64,000 nucleotides of DNA from Asterias amurensis (taxonomy: Eukaryota > Echinodermata > Asteroidea > Forcipulatida > Asteriidae). This document shows, in pieces, positions 23,216 through 35,145 of the stretch. Position numbers and translations under genes: made by a program. The first letter of the stretch is position 1. The number at the start of each line of letters is the position of its first letter. Where the stretch lies: the NCBI RefSeq assembly GCF_032118995.1, contig NC_092660.1:2619501-2683500 (forward strand), written 5' to 3'. Under the pieces are notes generated by a model that was not told where the DNA came from, did not search any database, and saw nothing but the letters and a program-made list of their open reading frames with translations.

Positions 23216-23582
23216 GGGTACCTTTTCAAAATGTCCACAGATTTACACTAAACTTAAAGGGTTTGAAGATAATGATAGTGGAAAGCTTCCCTTCAAATAT
23301 TACTTACTGAGGTGCTGTAGTTTTTGAGAAATGAGTAAAACAATGTCATCAAAATACGTTTGTAAATGATTAAAATAATTTTCGTCTCATGAGACGCAAA
23401 CTATTTTCATGACATTGTTTCACTCATTTCCCATTGTTTCACTCACTTCTACAGCACCTCAGCTCGTAATATTTTCAGGGAAGCTTTCTACTGTGATTAT
23501 CTTCAAACTGTGTAAGTTTAGTGTAAATCTGTGGACATTGTGTTTTTTGTCCTACAAAAGTTACATAGACCCTTTAAGTGTT
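23216..23582. mobile_element. Family F foldback element
   Basis: The left arm ('aatgtccacagatttacac...gaggtgctgtagtttttgag') and right arm ('cttctacagcacctcagc...gtgtaaatctgtggacatt') are inverted around 'cgtctcatgagacg'. One arm recurs near 40050-40210. Confidence 0.78.
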
Positions 23583-23778
23583 TCAGTGTTGTTATATTTT
23601 CAGAGCATCCATTCGAAGATGTGATTGAATGTGTGTGATACTAGCATGGAATTTGGCACAAAGTGAGAGTATGTCACTAAGAAACATATGTGGCTCTAAA
23701 ACCATCGCCAAAAATATAGGTTTAGAACAGCAAGATGGCGACCTGTCGAAAACTTTGTGACAAAGTGTTCGTTATTAT

Positions 23779-24163
23779 ATTGGACACTATTCGCAATTAC
23801 TCAAATTAATCGTTAACTTAAAACAATTCTTGGTAACGAGCAATGGAGAGCTGTTGATAGTATATAACATTGTTATGGCTCCCTCTGAAGTAACGTAGTT
23901 TTTGGGAAAGAAGAAATTTCTCACTAAATTATTTGAAACGAAATAGAGACCTCAGCTAAGGTATAGAATTCAAGGCATCTGAACACAACTTTACGACAAG
24001 GGTGTTTTTTTTTCTTTCATTATTCTCTCGCAAGTTCGACGATCAATTGAGTCCAAATTTTTACAGAGCTGTTTTTTATGACAAATGTTGCGAAACACCA
24101 AGTGAGAAGACTGGTCTTTGACAATTACCAAAGGAGTCTACCACAGGAGTCCAGTGCCTTTCA
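23779..24163 (+). mobile_element. Family A element
   Basis: The ends are 'ttggacactattcgcaatt' and 'gtccagtgcctttc', with all the usual internal blocks. A short insertion is present before the right end. Confidence 0.8.
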
Positions 24164-24987
24164 TATATATTTTACAAATGGCAACTGTGCGATGGTTTTC
24201 TTTTTGCTTGTGTCAAAATTCCATGGTTGTATCCTCAAAGACCCCATCTCCCTAGATACTTGTCTGCCTATTCACAGCCAATAAACATGAAAGTACTCTG
24301 TTAACATAAATAAACTCGAATCAACAATTGAGCCAAAGTGCATGCGTTATTTATGGTATGACTTATTGCGTTAATAAGAAAAAGGCTTTTAGTCCTCAAG
24401 CAATGACGTTATTCTACCACCCCCCCCCCCCCCGCCCCTTCAACAACGTACCCAATTTATCATGCATGGGTAACTATGCGCAGCAAAACATTCACTATTG
24501 GAGGTTGCGTCGACTGGTAAGAAATGCTCTCCCTTTGAAAGTAGGATGGTGAAAAGGGCTGTATTATGATCGAGGTTTTTTTTTCCATTCCATTTTTCGC
24601 TTTGTGTTCGCTTGTGAAGCTGCCTGTTTTGACTGTATGAGGTTGTACGATTCAACAGAGTCTAAATCTAATGGGGGGCTTAGTTTGTAAGTCTCTTTGG
24701 GGAAAAAAAACCACAACAATTTGAAGTAAGATTGCACACAAACATAAAACAACAGTTCAGTCTTGAAGTTTTAGTTATTTTCTTTTTCATTTTGATATTT
24801 AATCTCGTTATTGTCTAAATACATCAGTTCAAAATTAATTTAAAAGGTTTTTTTAACGTCAATTTATTAGATTTGTGTTTTGTTTTCTTGTAGTGTAAGT
24901 TATTGAAGTACTCACTTGTGTGAGTGTTAAATTGAAAGTTCTGTATTGCAGGAGTCGTACAACTTTGAAGCAAACAGCATCAACAAC

Positions 24988-25085
24988 CAAACAAACAAAC
25001 AAACAAACAAACAAACAAACAAACAAACAAACAAACAAACAAACAAACAAACAAACAAACAAACAAACAAACAAACAAACAAACA
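24988..25085 (+). repeat. (AAAC)n microsatellite
   Basis: About 24 uninterrupted CAAA units. Open in several frames only because of the repeat. Confidence 0.95.
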
Positions 25086-25574
25086 ACGAATACACACACC
25101 AATACAGAAAGCATTGAACTGCAATGTGAAGTATATGCAAGACTAACATACTAGTGTTTACGTTCACACGAGTGAAGCTAACTTCGCTGCCAATTTCGCT
25201 GCCCGCTAACAATCCAAAACGTTTCCTATTACGGCCAGCCACGTGAGGTATCGTCAACCTCCTTCCCATACACAGTCAACTCATGAAAAACGATGATAAA
25301 GCGCACTAATGGGGACGAAATTGTAACACTCAGCTGATGACGCAGTGACAAGAATAGGTTGTTTTTAAACAAAAGAACCGCGGGCGTTCAATTCCCAAAA
25401 GACATCGATGTTACATGGTTTAAGTGTGATAATAAGATTACACACAATGGGGGTGTGAAATCTTATTACCGCTGTTGTTGGGAATTGAACGCCGGCAGTT
25501 CTTTTTAATAGAATCTTTAAAGACAGTGTATACATTTGGGTTTTTATTGTTCGATGGTTTCATTTTAATCCTAT

Positions 25575-25870
25575 AGACGATGTGACCTGTGACGTCACAT
25601 GTTTACAAAAGAGCCGCAGAGAGCCGGACTTCCTGCAGGCACGATTTGTACACAGCATAATGCAACAAAACATAACATCTTATATTTTATGGAGAGTGCA
25701 CTGTCTAATTCCTATCAACTTTTGATATGATGAAAGGGGGCACATCTCAAAAATTTTCCAGCTTTTACTTAATTCATAACTCTTGGATTTAGTGGACGTT
25801 ATGACACAACATGTCAACATTCCAATATGATCTGTGCGGTATTACAAGTATGGTTACATGTATGCCTGCC
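25575..25870 (+). repeat. Family G interspersed repeat
   Basis: It runs from 'gatgtgacctgtgacgtcac' through 'ttttgatatgatgaaaggggg' and is strongly similar to 28523-28845. It is non-coding and of unknown class. Confidence 0.7.
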
Positions 25871-26515
25871 AGAATACCCAAAGAAAACAATACACTAAAT
25901 CTAATAAGTTGTTTATTTGTAAAAACGGCGAATGCATTCATAACAATACGCATAATAATGCAACAGCCGTCTACAACAACTCCGCAAAACAGTGGTTACA
26001 GTATGTCAACGTGATGTTCTTTTTCCAATACACCCCCTTTCCCCATCATTAAGTCATCGTATGCGAGTTAACTCAATAGATCCATGTTTATAGTCATAAA
26101 ACACAAAACTACGTTTAAATGTTCAGAGAACCGCTCAAGTAATTATATTCATGCCGCTAGAGAGAGAGAGAGGGGAGTGGAAGAACATTTCAGAGGAAGA
26201 TAATTGAAGGTTGGCGGCAACCCCCCCCCCCCGGAAATATTATTCGCTATGTTGTTACGACCATAAGGACGCAAACTGCCACCGATGAAGACGCCGAGCT
26301 CGCTGGTTGGTCATAACCCGCTAGTCGTAGTCGCTGAACGATCATCAATACCCATTAGTTTGAATTGTCTTCCCCAATTCAATCATGGAGGAGATGGACT
26401 TGAGTAAATATTTACACAGCAAGATAAACATCGTAGCTTTAAAAGCGACTGTCTTCGTCGACGAGAGGGCATAACGCGCAATTAATTTCTCATATAGGAC
26501 GGAAACATTTGAACG

Positions 26516-27625
26516 ATGGCGAGTAATACCTCTCAGAATGATTTGGATGTAACATCATTCCCTCTGAGCAATTCACAGGTTTTTGTTTTACTCGTCTTTG
26601 ATTGTCTTCTGTCTCTAGCTATCACCGTGGGAAATTTACTAGTGGTGTCGTCTGTTATATTGGAGCGGAAACTCCGTACACCGACCAACGCTTTCATCGC
26701 CAGCTTGGCCGTAGCCGACCTGACGGTCGGGCTTATAGTCATACCGATAGACATCGCTTTCGCCCTGGGCTTTGCGAGTAATGTCACGCCGATCGCTTGC
26801 CTGGCCAGCAGTAACGTTCTCACTGTGATGATCATGGTGTCGATACTCCACCTGACGATCATCGCCTTCGACAGATATCTAGCCATAACGGACCCTCTAA
26901 CCTACGTCGTACGGATGAGTGTCTTTAGAGTGGCTCTCCTGATAGCCTTAGCTTGGGGTACAGCGATTGGAATATCCTCCATGCCTCTGTTCGGATGGAA
27001 TAATTTAAGCAACTACAATCACGATTACTGTGATTTAATGTTCATCCACGCCCATAGCTACCGTGCCTTCACGGTCGCTGTCAGCGTCTTCGTCCCGCAG
27101 AATCTAATGTTGTACTTTTACTTTAAGATGTTTCGCGTAGCTAAGGGGCACATGAACCGGATAGCGGCCCAGGAGCAGACCACAGCGAGACGGCCTACTC
27201 TTAGACGGGACGTCAAGGCTGCTAAGACGGTAGCCATGATCCTCGGTTTCTTCTTGATGGCGTGGACTCCAGCATCCTTAATCTCAGTCCTTGATACCTT
27301 CATCCACGTGGATGACAACCTCCAGAGGACACTTCTCATCTACGAGTTGGCCTGCTTCCATTTAGCTTTCACTAACTCCATGATGAACCCAATAATCTAT
27401 TCTTTCCGCAATAAAGATTTCCGCCATGCCTTCATGAAGTTACTGGGACACCTGTTTCGATGTAGGTGTTGGAGGAAACGCGTCTTCGCTGCGAGTAAGA
27501 AGGCTGATGCCTCCTGCTTTCCGGAGATACCAACCATCAGCAGGACCCATCATGACGACCCGGAAGACGTGAAAGACAGAACCGGTTCATTAAACTCTGA
27601 CGGCTCTATTGAGGAACTCACGTAG
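26516..27625 (+). CDS. Class A GPCR, adenosine-receptor-like orphan
   Basis: An intronless 369-residue rhodopsin-family receptor for the plasma membrane. Visible landmarks are N40 (1.50, G-N-L-L-V), D68 (2.50, L-A-V-A-D-L), C95 (3.25), D-R-Y at 119-121, W147 (4.50), C172 in the second extracellular loop, A-W-T-P at 249-252 and N-P-I-I-Y at 291-295. A Cys-rich segment (C-R-C-W) after helix 8 suggests palmitoylation, and N4 is a glycosylation site. Position 3.32 is Leu (L102), so it is not a biogenic-amine receptor. L-F-G-W-N-N-L-S before loop 2 and K-A-A-K-T-V-A at helix 6 resemble adenosine receptors. However, residue 6.55 is Ser257 and 7.43 is Phe285, where adenosine receptors carry Asn and His. 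The start has a good Kozak context (A at -3, G at +4) with an in-frame TGA at 26510. ATTAAA at 27680 may be the polyadenylation signal. Confidence 0.93.
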   Translation: MASNTSQNDLDVTSFPLSNSQVFVLLVFDCLLSLAITVGNLLVVSSVILERKLRTPTNAFIASLAVADLTVGLIVIPIDIAFALGFASNVTPIACLASSNVLTVMIMVSILHLTIIAFDRYLAITDPLTYVVRMSVFRVALLIALAWGTAIGISSMPLFGWNNLSNYNHDYCDLMFIHAHSYRAFTVAVSVFVPQNLMLYFYFKMFRVAKGHMNRIAAQEQTTARRPTLRRDVKAAKTVAMILGFFLMAWTPASLISVLDTFIHVDDNLQRTLLIYELACFHLAFTNSMMNPIIYSFRNKDFRHAFMKLLGHLFRCRCWRKRVFAASKKADASCFPEIPTISRTHHDDPEDVKDRTGSLNSDGSIEELT

Positions 27626-27930
27626 AATATTGGTTGAGAAGTAATTTCATGCCGCCATGTCACTTGCCATTTCCCTAAAATTAAAGGCTCTCTAACTTTC
27701 AACCAGGGCCTTTGATTTGTGGTGTAGAACAGATCATGTGATGTGGCATCACCCTGTACTTGAGAGTAGGTTTGTACACAAATTTGTTGACTTCGACATG
27801 TTCCCCAAACGTCAAGTTCCTTTTTGAAACATAGCCAAACAGCTTGGTGAATGTCTAGTTTGATGGGGTTGATTTTTTGACATCAAAACAAAAATCATTA
27901 TATAATTCCCTATAAGGTGATTGTAGAGCC

Positions 27931-28179
27931 CTGGGGCCAATTTCATAGAGCTACTTAAGCAAAAAATTTGCTTAAGCACGAAAACAGCTCGCTTGTTTTT
28001 CATGATGTTACTGGCAAAAATGTCATGCCAAATACATTGCTTGTGACTGGTATTTAGCTGTTGTTTACTTAGCATAACAATTGAGTCGAGTCTTGGCCGG
28101 TACTCTGATTTTACTAAGCAAGGATGTTCCTGCTTAAGCAAATTTTGTTGCTAAAGCAGCTCTATGAAATTGGGCCCTG
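27931..28179. mobile_element. Family C foldback element
   Basis: The ends 'ggggccaatttcatagagc' and 'gctctatgaaattgggccc' are inverted. The arms carry 'gcttaagcaaaa' motifs. A second copy lies 55 bp downstream. Confidence 0.88.
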
Positions 28180-28233
28180 ATGTTAAGGTCTTAAGAACAA
28201 AGCAATCAATGTGCATATCTCTAGCTAGCTGTA

Positions 28234-28482
28234 CCTGGGGCCAATTTCATAGAGCTGCTTAAGCAAAAAATTTGCTTAAGTATGAAAATAGCACGCTTAT
28301 TTTACACATGTTACTGGCCAAAATGTCATGCCATATACATTGCTTATGACTAGTATTTAGCTGTTGTTTACTTAGCATAACAATTGAGTGGAGTCTTGGC
28401 CGGTAACCTGATTTTACTGAGCAATGAATTTTTTGCTTAAGCAAATTGTTTTGCTTAAGCAGCTCTATGAAATTGGGCCCTG
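28234..28482. mobile_element. Family C foldback element (adjacent copy)
   Basis: About the same length and order of motifs as the 27931 copy. The pair probably reflects local duplication or preferred insertion. Confidence 0.88.
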
Positions 28483-28522
28483 ATCAGAGCTGTCACTGTT
28501 AGTGACCAAGCTGCGGTTTGGC

Positions 28523-28845
28523 TATAGACCATGTGACCTGTGACGTCACATGTTTACAAAAGAGCCACAAAGCCTGGACTTCTTGCAGGCACGATTTGTA
28601 CACAGCTCAATGGAAAAAAAACATAAATATATTTTGTGGAGATTGCACTGTCTAATTCTTATTAACTTTTGATATGATGAAGGGGGCAGATCTCAAGAAT
28701 AGTCGAGCTTTTACTTTCATAACTCTTGGATTTATGTGGAAGTTACGACACAAAATGTCAACTTTCCCATTATGACCAGGGAGTATCTTTCCTGCCAGAA
28801 TACCCAAAGAATGTACAAGGTCACACTTATTGTAAACAGAGTTCA
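28523..28845 (+). repeat. Family G interspersed repeat
   Basis: It begins 'gaccatgtgacctgtgacgt' and includes 'tttacaaaagagcc' and 'tttgatatgatgaaggggg'. It is very similar to 25575-25870. Confidence 0.72.
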
Positions 28846-29094
28846 CATTAAAATGGAGTATATATTGCTCTTTGCAGGCTGATACAAGGAATTGTAATAA
28901 AGTTTTACTGCACGGTAATCAAATGTACTGTACTTTACAGTGCCATTGTGCACAAATAACTAAAATAACTGCTACCGTTGGGTATGTGTTAACTTACTTA
29001 TCTGTATTAAAGTATTTACTGTTGTCTAGAGGGCCTATATTATTCTGTTTCGACCATTTCAGATGGGATTGTGTTAACCAAAATAAATATAATA

Positions 29095-29420
29095 TCGAAG
29101 TCTTAAAAAGCGCACGTATCTACCAAACAAGGTACTCAAGGCGCTGAGTGTACACAAACTTTCATAAATATAGGTTATTGCAGTGATGAATTCTGAGGCC
29201 CACATCATTTATGTAGTACCCTATAATGGTTTACAGGGTACTGCGGCGCATACAGCAGCCACAGCCAGAAACATCGGGGCGAACCCCTCCTCTTTTCGAA
29301 GTACACTGTATTCGTTTACATGCGTTACACATCAAATGGGACCAACGGCTTTACGTCCCATCCGAAGGACGAAGCAACGGTTAAGTGTCTTGCTTATACA
29401 AGTGACAACATGTTTAATCA
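29095..29420 (-). mobile_element. tRNA-derived SINE, headless
   Basis: Reverse complement of the SINE body: 'aaggtactcaaggcgctgag', 'ggggcgaacccctcctc' and 'ttacgtcccatccgaagga'. The tRNA-like head expected on the right is missing. Confidence 0.78.
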
Positions 29421-30119
29421 CACTATATAGTAAAGTGCGATAGTAAGGGCATTGTAGGTTATTGTGGTGAACCGCAACAATGTAGGTCTATACTACAGCC
29501 TTTTACCAAACGTGTTGAAGAGTGAAAGCATTAACCAGAACTTACATCAGTTTTATCTTCCGACTCCCTGACACGACTGTTGGAATGTTGCACTTTCAAA
29601 CAAAATGCAAAGTATACGGTACAATTTACTATCATTATTTAGGTAATAATAGTGTAATTATTACCTCGGCCTTGACTGCATGGTAATGACCGGGTTGGTG
29701 GCTGGTCGCTGTTAATGGACCGAGCCAAATGAGAGTTCCATTAAAATAGACCAGTCAACAACAAACGAGCACTGTCTTACGACTATTTGTGTCAGCTTCA
29801 CTAATCCTGTAAAAATAATTTATTTGCAATCACTCTTGAAATTAATGGCACTAAAAAACCTTTGGTTAGAATCCTACAGCAGCATTTGAGCAACATGTCA
29901 ATAAACATTTCACTTCGAAGTAATGCGGTTATTATTATTTTTTTAAATAACGTTTGAATGCCACCCAAAATTTGATTTTGAGAACGTTTCTCAGGCTGTA
30001 TATTCCTATTAGGGGTTATTCTTCCATGAGTGGACATTAAATTTTCCAGATGTAAGTTGTATTGTGTTTAGGTCTACATATACAATTAGAGACTCAATCA
30101 ATCGAATAGTTCCAACAAC

Positions 30120-30507
30120 TTAAAGGAACACGTTGCCTTGGATCGGTCGAGATGGTCTTTTAAAAAGCGTTTGTAACCGTTTTTATTAAAATGCATATGG
30201 GTAGAAAGATGTTGTTAAAGTAGAATACAATGATCCACACAAACACGCCTCGAAATTGCACGGTTTTCTCTTTACCTCGTCGACTAACACGGTCGGCCAT
30301 TTATGGGAGTCAAAATTTGGACTCCCATAAAAGGCCGACCGTGTTAGTTCGCAAAGTAAAAGGAAAACCACGCAATTTCGAGGCATTGTGTGGATCACTG
30401 TATTCTACTTTTAAAATATCTTATTAACCATATGCATTTTATAACAAACGGTTATGAACGCTTTTTATAGACCAACTCGTCCGATCCAAGGCAACGTGTT
30501 CCTTTAA
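30120..30507. mobile_element. Family B foldback element, TTAA-flanked
   Basis: The ends 'ttaaaggaacacgttgcc' and 'ggcaacgtgttcctttaa' are inverted. The two halves mirror each other along nearly the whole length, around 'ggagtcaaaatttggactcc'. TTAA at both ends fits a piggyBac-type target preference (inference). Confidence 0.9.
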
Positions 30508-30871
30508 GTATGTTTGCCTGTATAATGACGACAGTAATTTGTGCTGGCACCAGTGCTACCGGAATCACCACTACACCGCGAGTTATTGATCTACTGTTCT
30601 TAAAAGTGTGTCAAATATTATTAAAGCCACTGTGATGTGGCGGCCATGATGTTGAGTGTGGCATTCCTGTTCATACGGTCAACGCGCCCGACAATCAATA
30701 TATGAAACAATTTAATCAGTGATTGTTCTCTGGCGTTACAGTCGGACACGCAGAGAGTTTAATGAGCAAGGCTAGTGATGTATTTATCAAATTAAGGGCT
30801 TGACTGCTGTTACCTTTAGCTATGCAAAACTTGTTGGTTTACACAGGGAGGTATGGTACAGAATCGGGTTC

Positions 30872-31185
30872 TTGTGGACATTACTGGTAATTACTCAAAA
30901 CAATTGCTAGCATAAAAACTTACTTGGTAATGAGCAATGGAAAGCTGTTGATAGTATACAACATTGTGAGAAACAGCTCCCTCTGAAGTGACGTATGTTT
31001 TGAGAAACATTACACTAATTTTTTTGAATCTGAACAAAATAAGGCCTGAAGCCTTTTAATGCATCTGAGAGCCCACATTATATTCTGGCAAGTTCGAGGA
31101 CCAATTGAGCCCAAATGTACACACAGTTGTTATTTTATGCATTGTTCGGATACAACAAAAAATGTACCAAACGTGTCCCTTAAAC
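30872..31185 (+). mobile_element. Family A element
   Basis: It starts 'tggacattactggtaatta' and ends with 'ccaaacgtgtcccttaaa'. It is diverged. Confidence 0.75.
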
Positions 31186-31644
31186 GAACGCAATTCGGCA
31201 GTATAGACCAGGCGTAAGTAATGTAATTACGGTTTGTTTTTTTCATCAGCACACGATTCGTATCCTTGGAAAACACTCGTAACGTCGGTAGCATTAATTG
31301 AAGCAGCAATGCTCATGAACATTCTCACATGTATGCTAGACTGCAATGTTTCTACTGTTGTTTTTGTAAATGCCAGGTTAAAACAATCACAAAAGTACAA
31401 CTTTCGCAAATTTAAATATGTTAGCTTTGAGCATAGATCATGCAGGACATAAGAATACTGATTAAGTTTATATATTTATATGTGGGGAGAGGGTAGCCAT
31501 GGCGACATGTCACTTTCATCACAGTGACAGCACAAATGCATAGTTATACAGGCCTTGTGTAAAGGCATAGTTTTACAGGTCTTGTGTGTGTGTTTTTCTC
31601 TCGTAACAAATTTGAATCGCAAATGATCGTAAAAAGATGCTTTT

Positions 31645-32016
31645 GGTGATTACTCAAAACAAATATTAACTTACAAGCTGACTAGATAACGAGCATTGGA
31701 TAGCTGTTGGTTGATAGTACAAAACATTGTTAGAAACGGCTCCCACTGAAGTAGCATATATTTTTAGAAAGAGGTAATTTCTCACTAGAATAACAAAAGA
31801 CTTTAAAAGACTTCTAGCCAGAAGTCTTTTATTCCTATCTGAAAGCACACAAATTCGTCCAACAAGGGTGTTATTTCTCTCATCATTTTTTTTCGCAACT
31901 TCGATGACCAATTTAGCTCAAATTTCCACAGGCTTATTTTATGCATATGTTGGGATACACCAAGTGAGAAGACTGGTCTTTGACAATTACCAAACGAGTA
32001 CCTCCCCTTTAAGTGA
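31645..32016 (+). mobile_element. Family A element
   Basis: It contains 'gatagctgttgg', 'aaacggctcccactgaag' and the right end 'gaccaattaccaa'-like sequence closing at 'cctttaag'. The left TIR is worn. Confidence 0.75.
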
Positions 32017-32769
32017 CGAGATGAACAATAAGTTTGACTGGAGATGGCCTCGTTGCTATTGGACAAACACAGTGGTATTTACACTTAATGATCAGGTTAT
32101 GTTAACAAATGTTCACATCACAGGACAACATGTTCCGACCCCACCCCCCCCCCCCAACTCCCCACCCACCCCAACGCTCAAACATTACAAGGAGGCAACC
32201 TATACAAGAAGCTAGCAAGGCACCCGGCAACGTCAGCAAAATTGCCACTCGTTGTAATGATAACCTATTTTTAGCTTTGCTAAGATTTTTATTTGCTCAG
32301 TTTCCCTCGCGGGAAACCAACATCGATCGGAAACGACTGCAGTATCCTGCCGGAATTATTTACTTTGATTTCATCGGTGAAGTTCCCTGGACTTATGGTA
32401 GGTATTATAGAATTCCTGTAATTTGTTTTGGTTTAATTGGGAGTTTGAATTGTTGATTGTTTTGGGTATCGGGTGTGCGCTTGTTTAGTGGGGTGTTTAA
32501 TATTTCTTTGTTCTCCGCTAGTTGTTGTTGTTTTTTTTTTTTGTTTTTTTTATGCTTGTTGCGGTGTTGGATGTTTGTTTCTCTATTTGTTGGAGTGCTT
32601 GATTGTGTTTTTTTGTTTTTTTTTTCTATTTTTATAACAATATTTGTATATGTGAGATATTTAAAGAGCAGAACAGGAAAATATTTGAAAAATTAGAGTT
32701 GGAGCAAAATATGTATCCCGCCCGAAGCCTTTCTCAGGCATCTGAAACCAACAATTGTTTTTCATCCCA

Positions 32770-32865
32770 ACAGGTTTGTTACTTTATTTGTATGTTGTGA
32801 CACACCGAGTGAGAACACTGATCTTTGACAATTAATTACCAAACGTGTCCAGTGCCTTTAAGCGT
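32770..32865 (+). mobile_element. Family A element, right-end fragment
   Basis: Only 'gtttgttactttat' to 'gtgtccagtgcctttaa' remains. Confidence 0.75.
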
Positions 32866-33490
32866 AATGGCTTTGATTTCAATGTTGTTGAGTGAAAGAT
32901 TGCCAATGACAGCAGAGGCAACTAATTAATTCTTGGGATTTTAAGCCGTGTTGATACTAGCTGTACAGCTTGACAAACATTTCCACGTATTGTTTCATTG
33001 TCGAACGAGAGTTATGTATATTTCCGGCTCAATTACCTCTTGGGCACGAGGTCGCCATGTGATCGATAAGCGAAAGGAGATTGATTGTAAGGGCGTATCC
33101 GAAGTACCGGCTACAGCTAACGCCTGAACGTCTGACGTCACACTTCGAGGCTCGTGAATAACGCCAGTGTGTTTTAACCTTTGACCTTATTAGTTTCACA
33201 GTAAATTTTTTGCATTTTGTCTATCTCGCGTAACCTTTTGACAATTGTATCACTGTATCCAATGGAATCACTGGATCTGGCGGCAGGGACCTGTCTTTCA
33301 GGGGCCCAGTCTACTACATCTACGGCTTCGGGTAGATTTCCGTGTCATCATGCGTTCAAGTACATAGGTTATAACAGTACCCTAGCAACAGCCGTAGCCG
33401 TGGCTGTGTTGCATGGGTTGATGACAGGATGCGCAAAGATGGTCGGGTAGTCTCGGTGCAAGGCGTTGGTTATTACCATTCGACTACCAT

Positions 33491-33734
33491 GGGTGTGTTC
33501 GATTAGCTTCCCTGGGTCTACCCCGCGGTGCTCACTCAAGCGGTTGAGCCCCTGGCAAGATCACTCATCTCTCTCGTAGTGACGTCATGCACCTGGGGCC
33601 AGCCCCCAAGTGACCTACTCCACAAGCAGGGCACTGGGGGATGACCTGGGTGAGCCCCTGGAATGACGTCAAAACTATTCGAACGCACCGGGGGCAGACC
33701 GGGTCGACCAAGGTAGGCTAAACGAACGCACCCC
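33491..33734. mobile_element. Family E foldback element
   Basis: The ends 'gggtgtgttcgattagctt' and 'gctaaacgaacgcacccc' are inverted and the interior is GC-rich ('cagcccccaagtgacctac'). It shares sequence with 55181-55422 and ends with 60744-60898. Confidence 0.85.
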
Positions 33735-34764
33735 ATGTTTAGTCCGGTGTTGATCGCTGTCAACTATGTCTGATACGAGAACACATTGAGCAAGGACTAA
33801 CATTTTCGCATTCAATTGCTGTGCCATCAATAAGCATACACCCCCTCCCTTCAACCTCCTCCACAACCACCCATAGATGCCGAGTTAATCGACCATTGTC
33901 CATTGTAATTGTTCCCACTCATTACATTGGCAAGACGAAGAAAATAAACAATAGAAGACCTAGCCGCAATCGATCGGTCATTGCCCGAGACGTTATTAGG
34001 CATAACTGGCCGGCGTAGTTTTTGTATGATAATGCCCGAGGTGCGTTCCATACGTTGGTACAAATGGCGTGTTCATTACAGGTGTGGGTTAACAATTACA
34101 ATGCATAACAGTTTTGAAGGTAGATAGCCTTGTTTATTATAATTGACTAGGAAAATTTAATAAAACATATATTATATACTGTATTTCCTGCTTCTTTCTG
34201 GATCCTTCCCTTAATCCCTTTCCCTTCTCTTTTTCTATAAATGGATATGTATTTGTTTGTACTTGTTTTGGCCTCTCAAGAAGGTCCGGTTTGGATCGAA
34301 AGCTAAGGCCACCTACCCTATTCATTATATATATACTTTATTTTGTATGTTTCCTTTTTATGCACAATGTGTTGAGAATACGCGACACAAACTTTCGTAC
34401 AGGCCCGGTTTTTTTTTTGGGTTTTTTTTTTTTTTTGGGGGGGGGGTACATACTTTTTTCCTTTTTTTTTAAGAAGCAGGCATTTCCCGAGTCAATTTGT
34501 CCTTATAGAGGGGAAAAAACCAGCAATGACCTCGCGTGTTTCAAGGTATCTCCCAAAAGGCAAGAATCTTACAAGATTGATAGCAATGTAGATGAAAGTC
34601 ACTTAATACGGGTGAGATTTCCAAGCTTTGCGGCTCTATCAATGCGCAAGGCTGATGGACTCGATGCTCTGCAAAGGGGCTCTGGGGGACAGGAGGCCGA
34701 GTGGACACGGGTCACTGTGGCTCCCTTTTAGGACATGCCGAATGGACACGATTGCATCTACGCG

Positions 34765-35145
34765 CTATTGGTTATCACTCAAAATAGCTTTTAGCACAAA
34801 AACTGACTTGGTAATGAGCAATGGTGAGCTCTTGATAGAAAAAAAACTTTGTGATAAACGACTCCCTCTGAAGTAACGTATTTTTTGAGAAAGAGGTAAT
34901 TTCTCTCCCAAATAATAAAATACTTCAGCTGAAGCCTTTATTCATATGCAACTGAAAGCACACACCATTATGCAACAATGTGGTTTTTTTACTTGCATTA
35001 TTCTTTTGCGAAAATTCGATGAAAAATTGAGCCCTAATTTTCAAACGACGTTTGTTATTAATTATTTTGTTATGCATTATGTTGAGATACACCAAGTGAG
35101 AATTATGGTCTCTGACACTACCGCAGGTTTCCATGCCTTTAATGT
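34765..35145 (+). mobile_element. Family A element
   Basis: A diverged copy from 'attggttatcactcaaaat' to 'gtttccatgcctttaa'. The order of internal motifs is conserved. Confidence 0.75.

Larger units (their letters stand above)
21495..26515. other. Intergenic region between the FTP gene and the GPCR
   Basis: No gene is seen. It contains a foldback (23216-23582), a family A copy, an AAAC array, a family G repeat, C homopolymers near 20790, 24420 and 26221, and a short GA run at 26158. A canonical AATAAA close to the FTP stop was not found; the AT-rich 21540-21565 segment may serve. Confidence 0.5.

Noticed and set aside
24859..25269. Frames of F-V-C-L or K-Q-T-N repeats
   Set aside because: Products of the AAAC microsatellite.
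26533..27339. Minus-strand frames opposite the GPCR
   Set aside because: Antisense shadows of a long, clearly coding exon.
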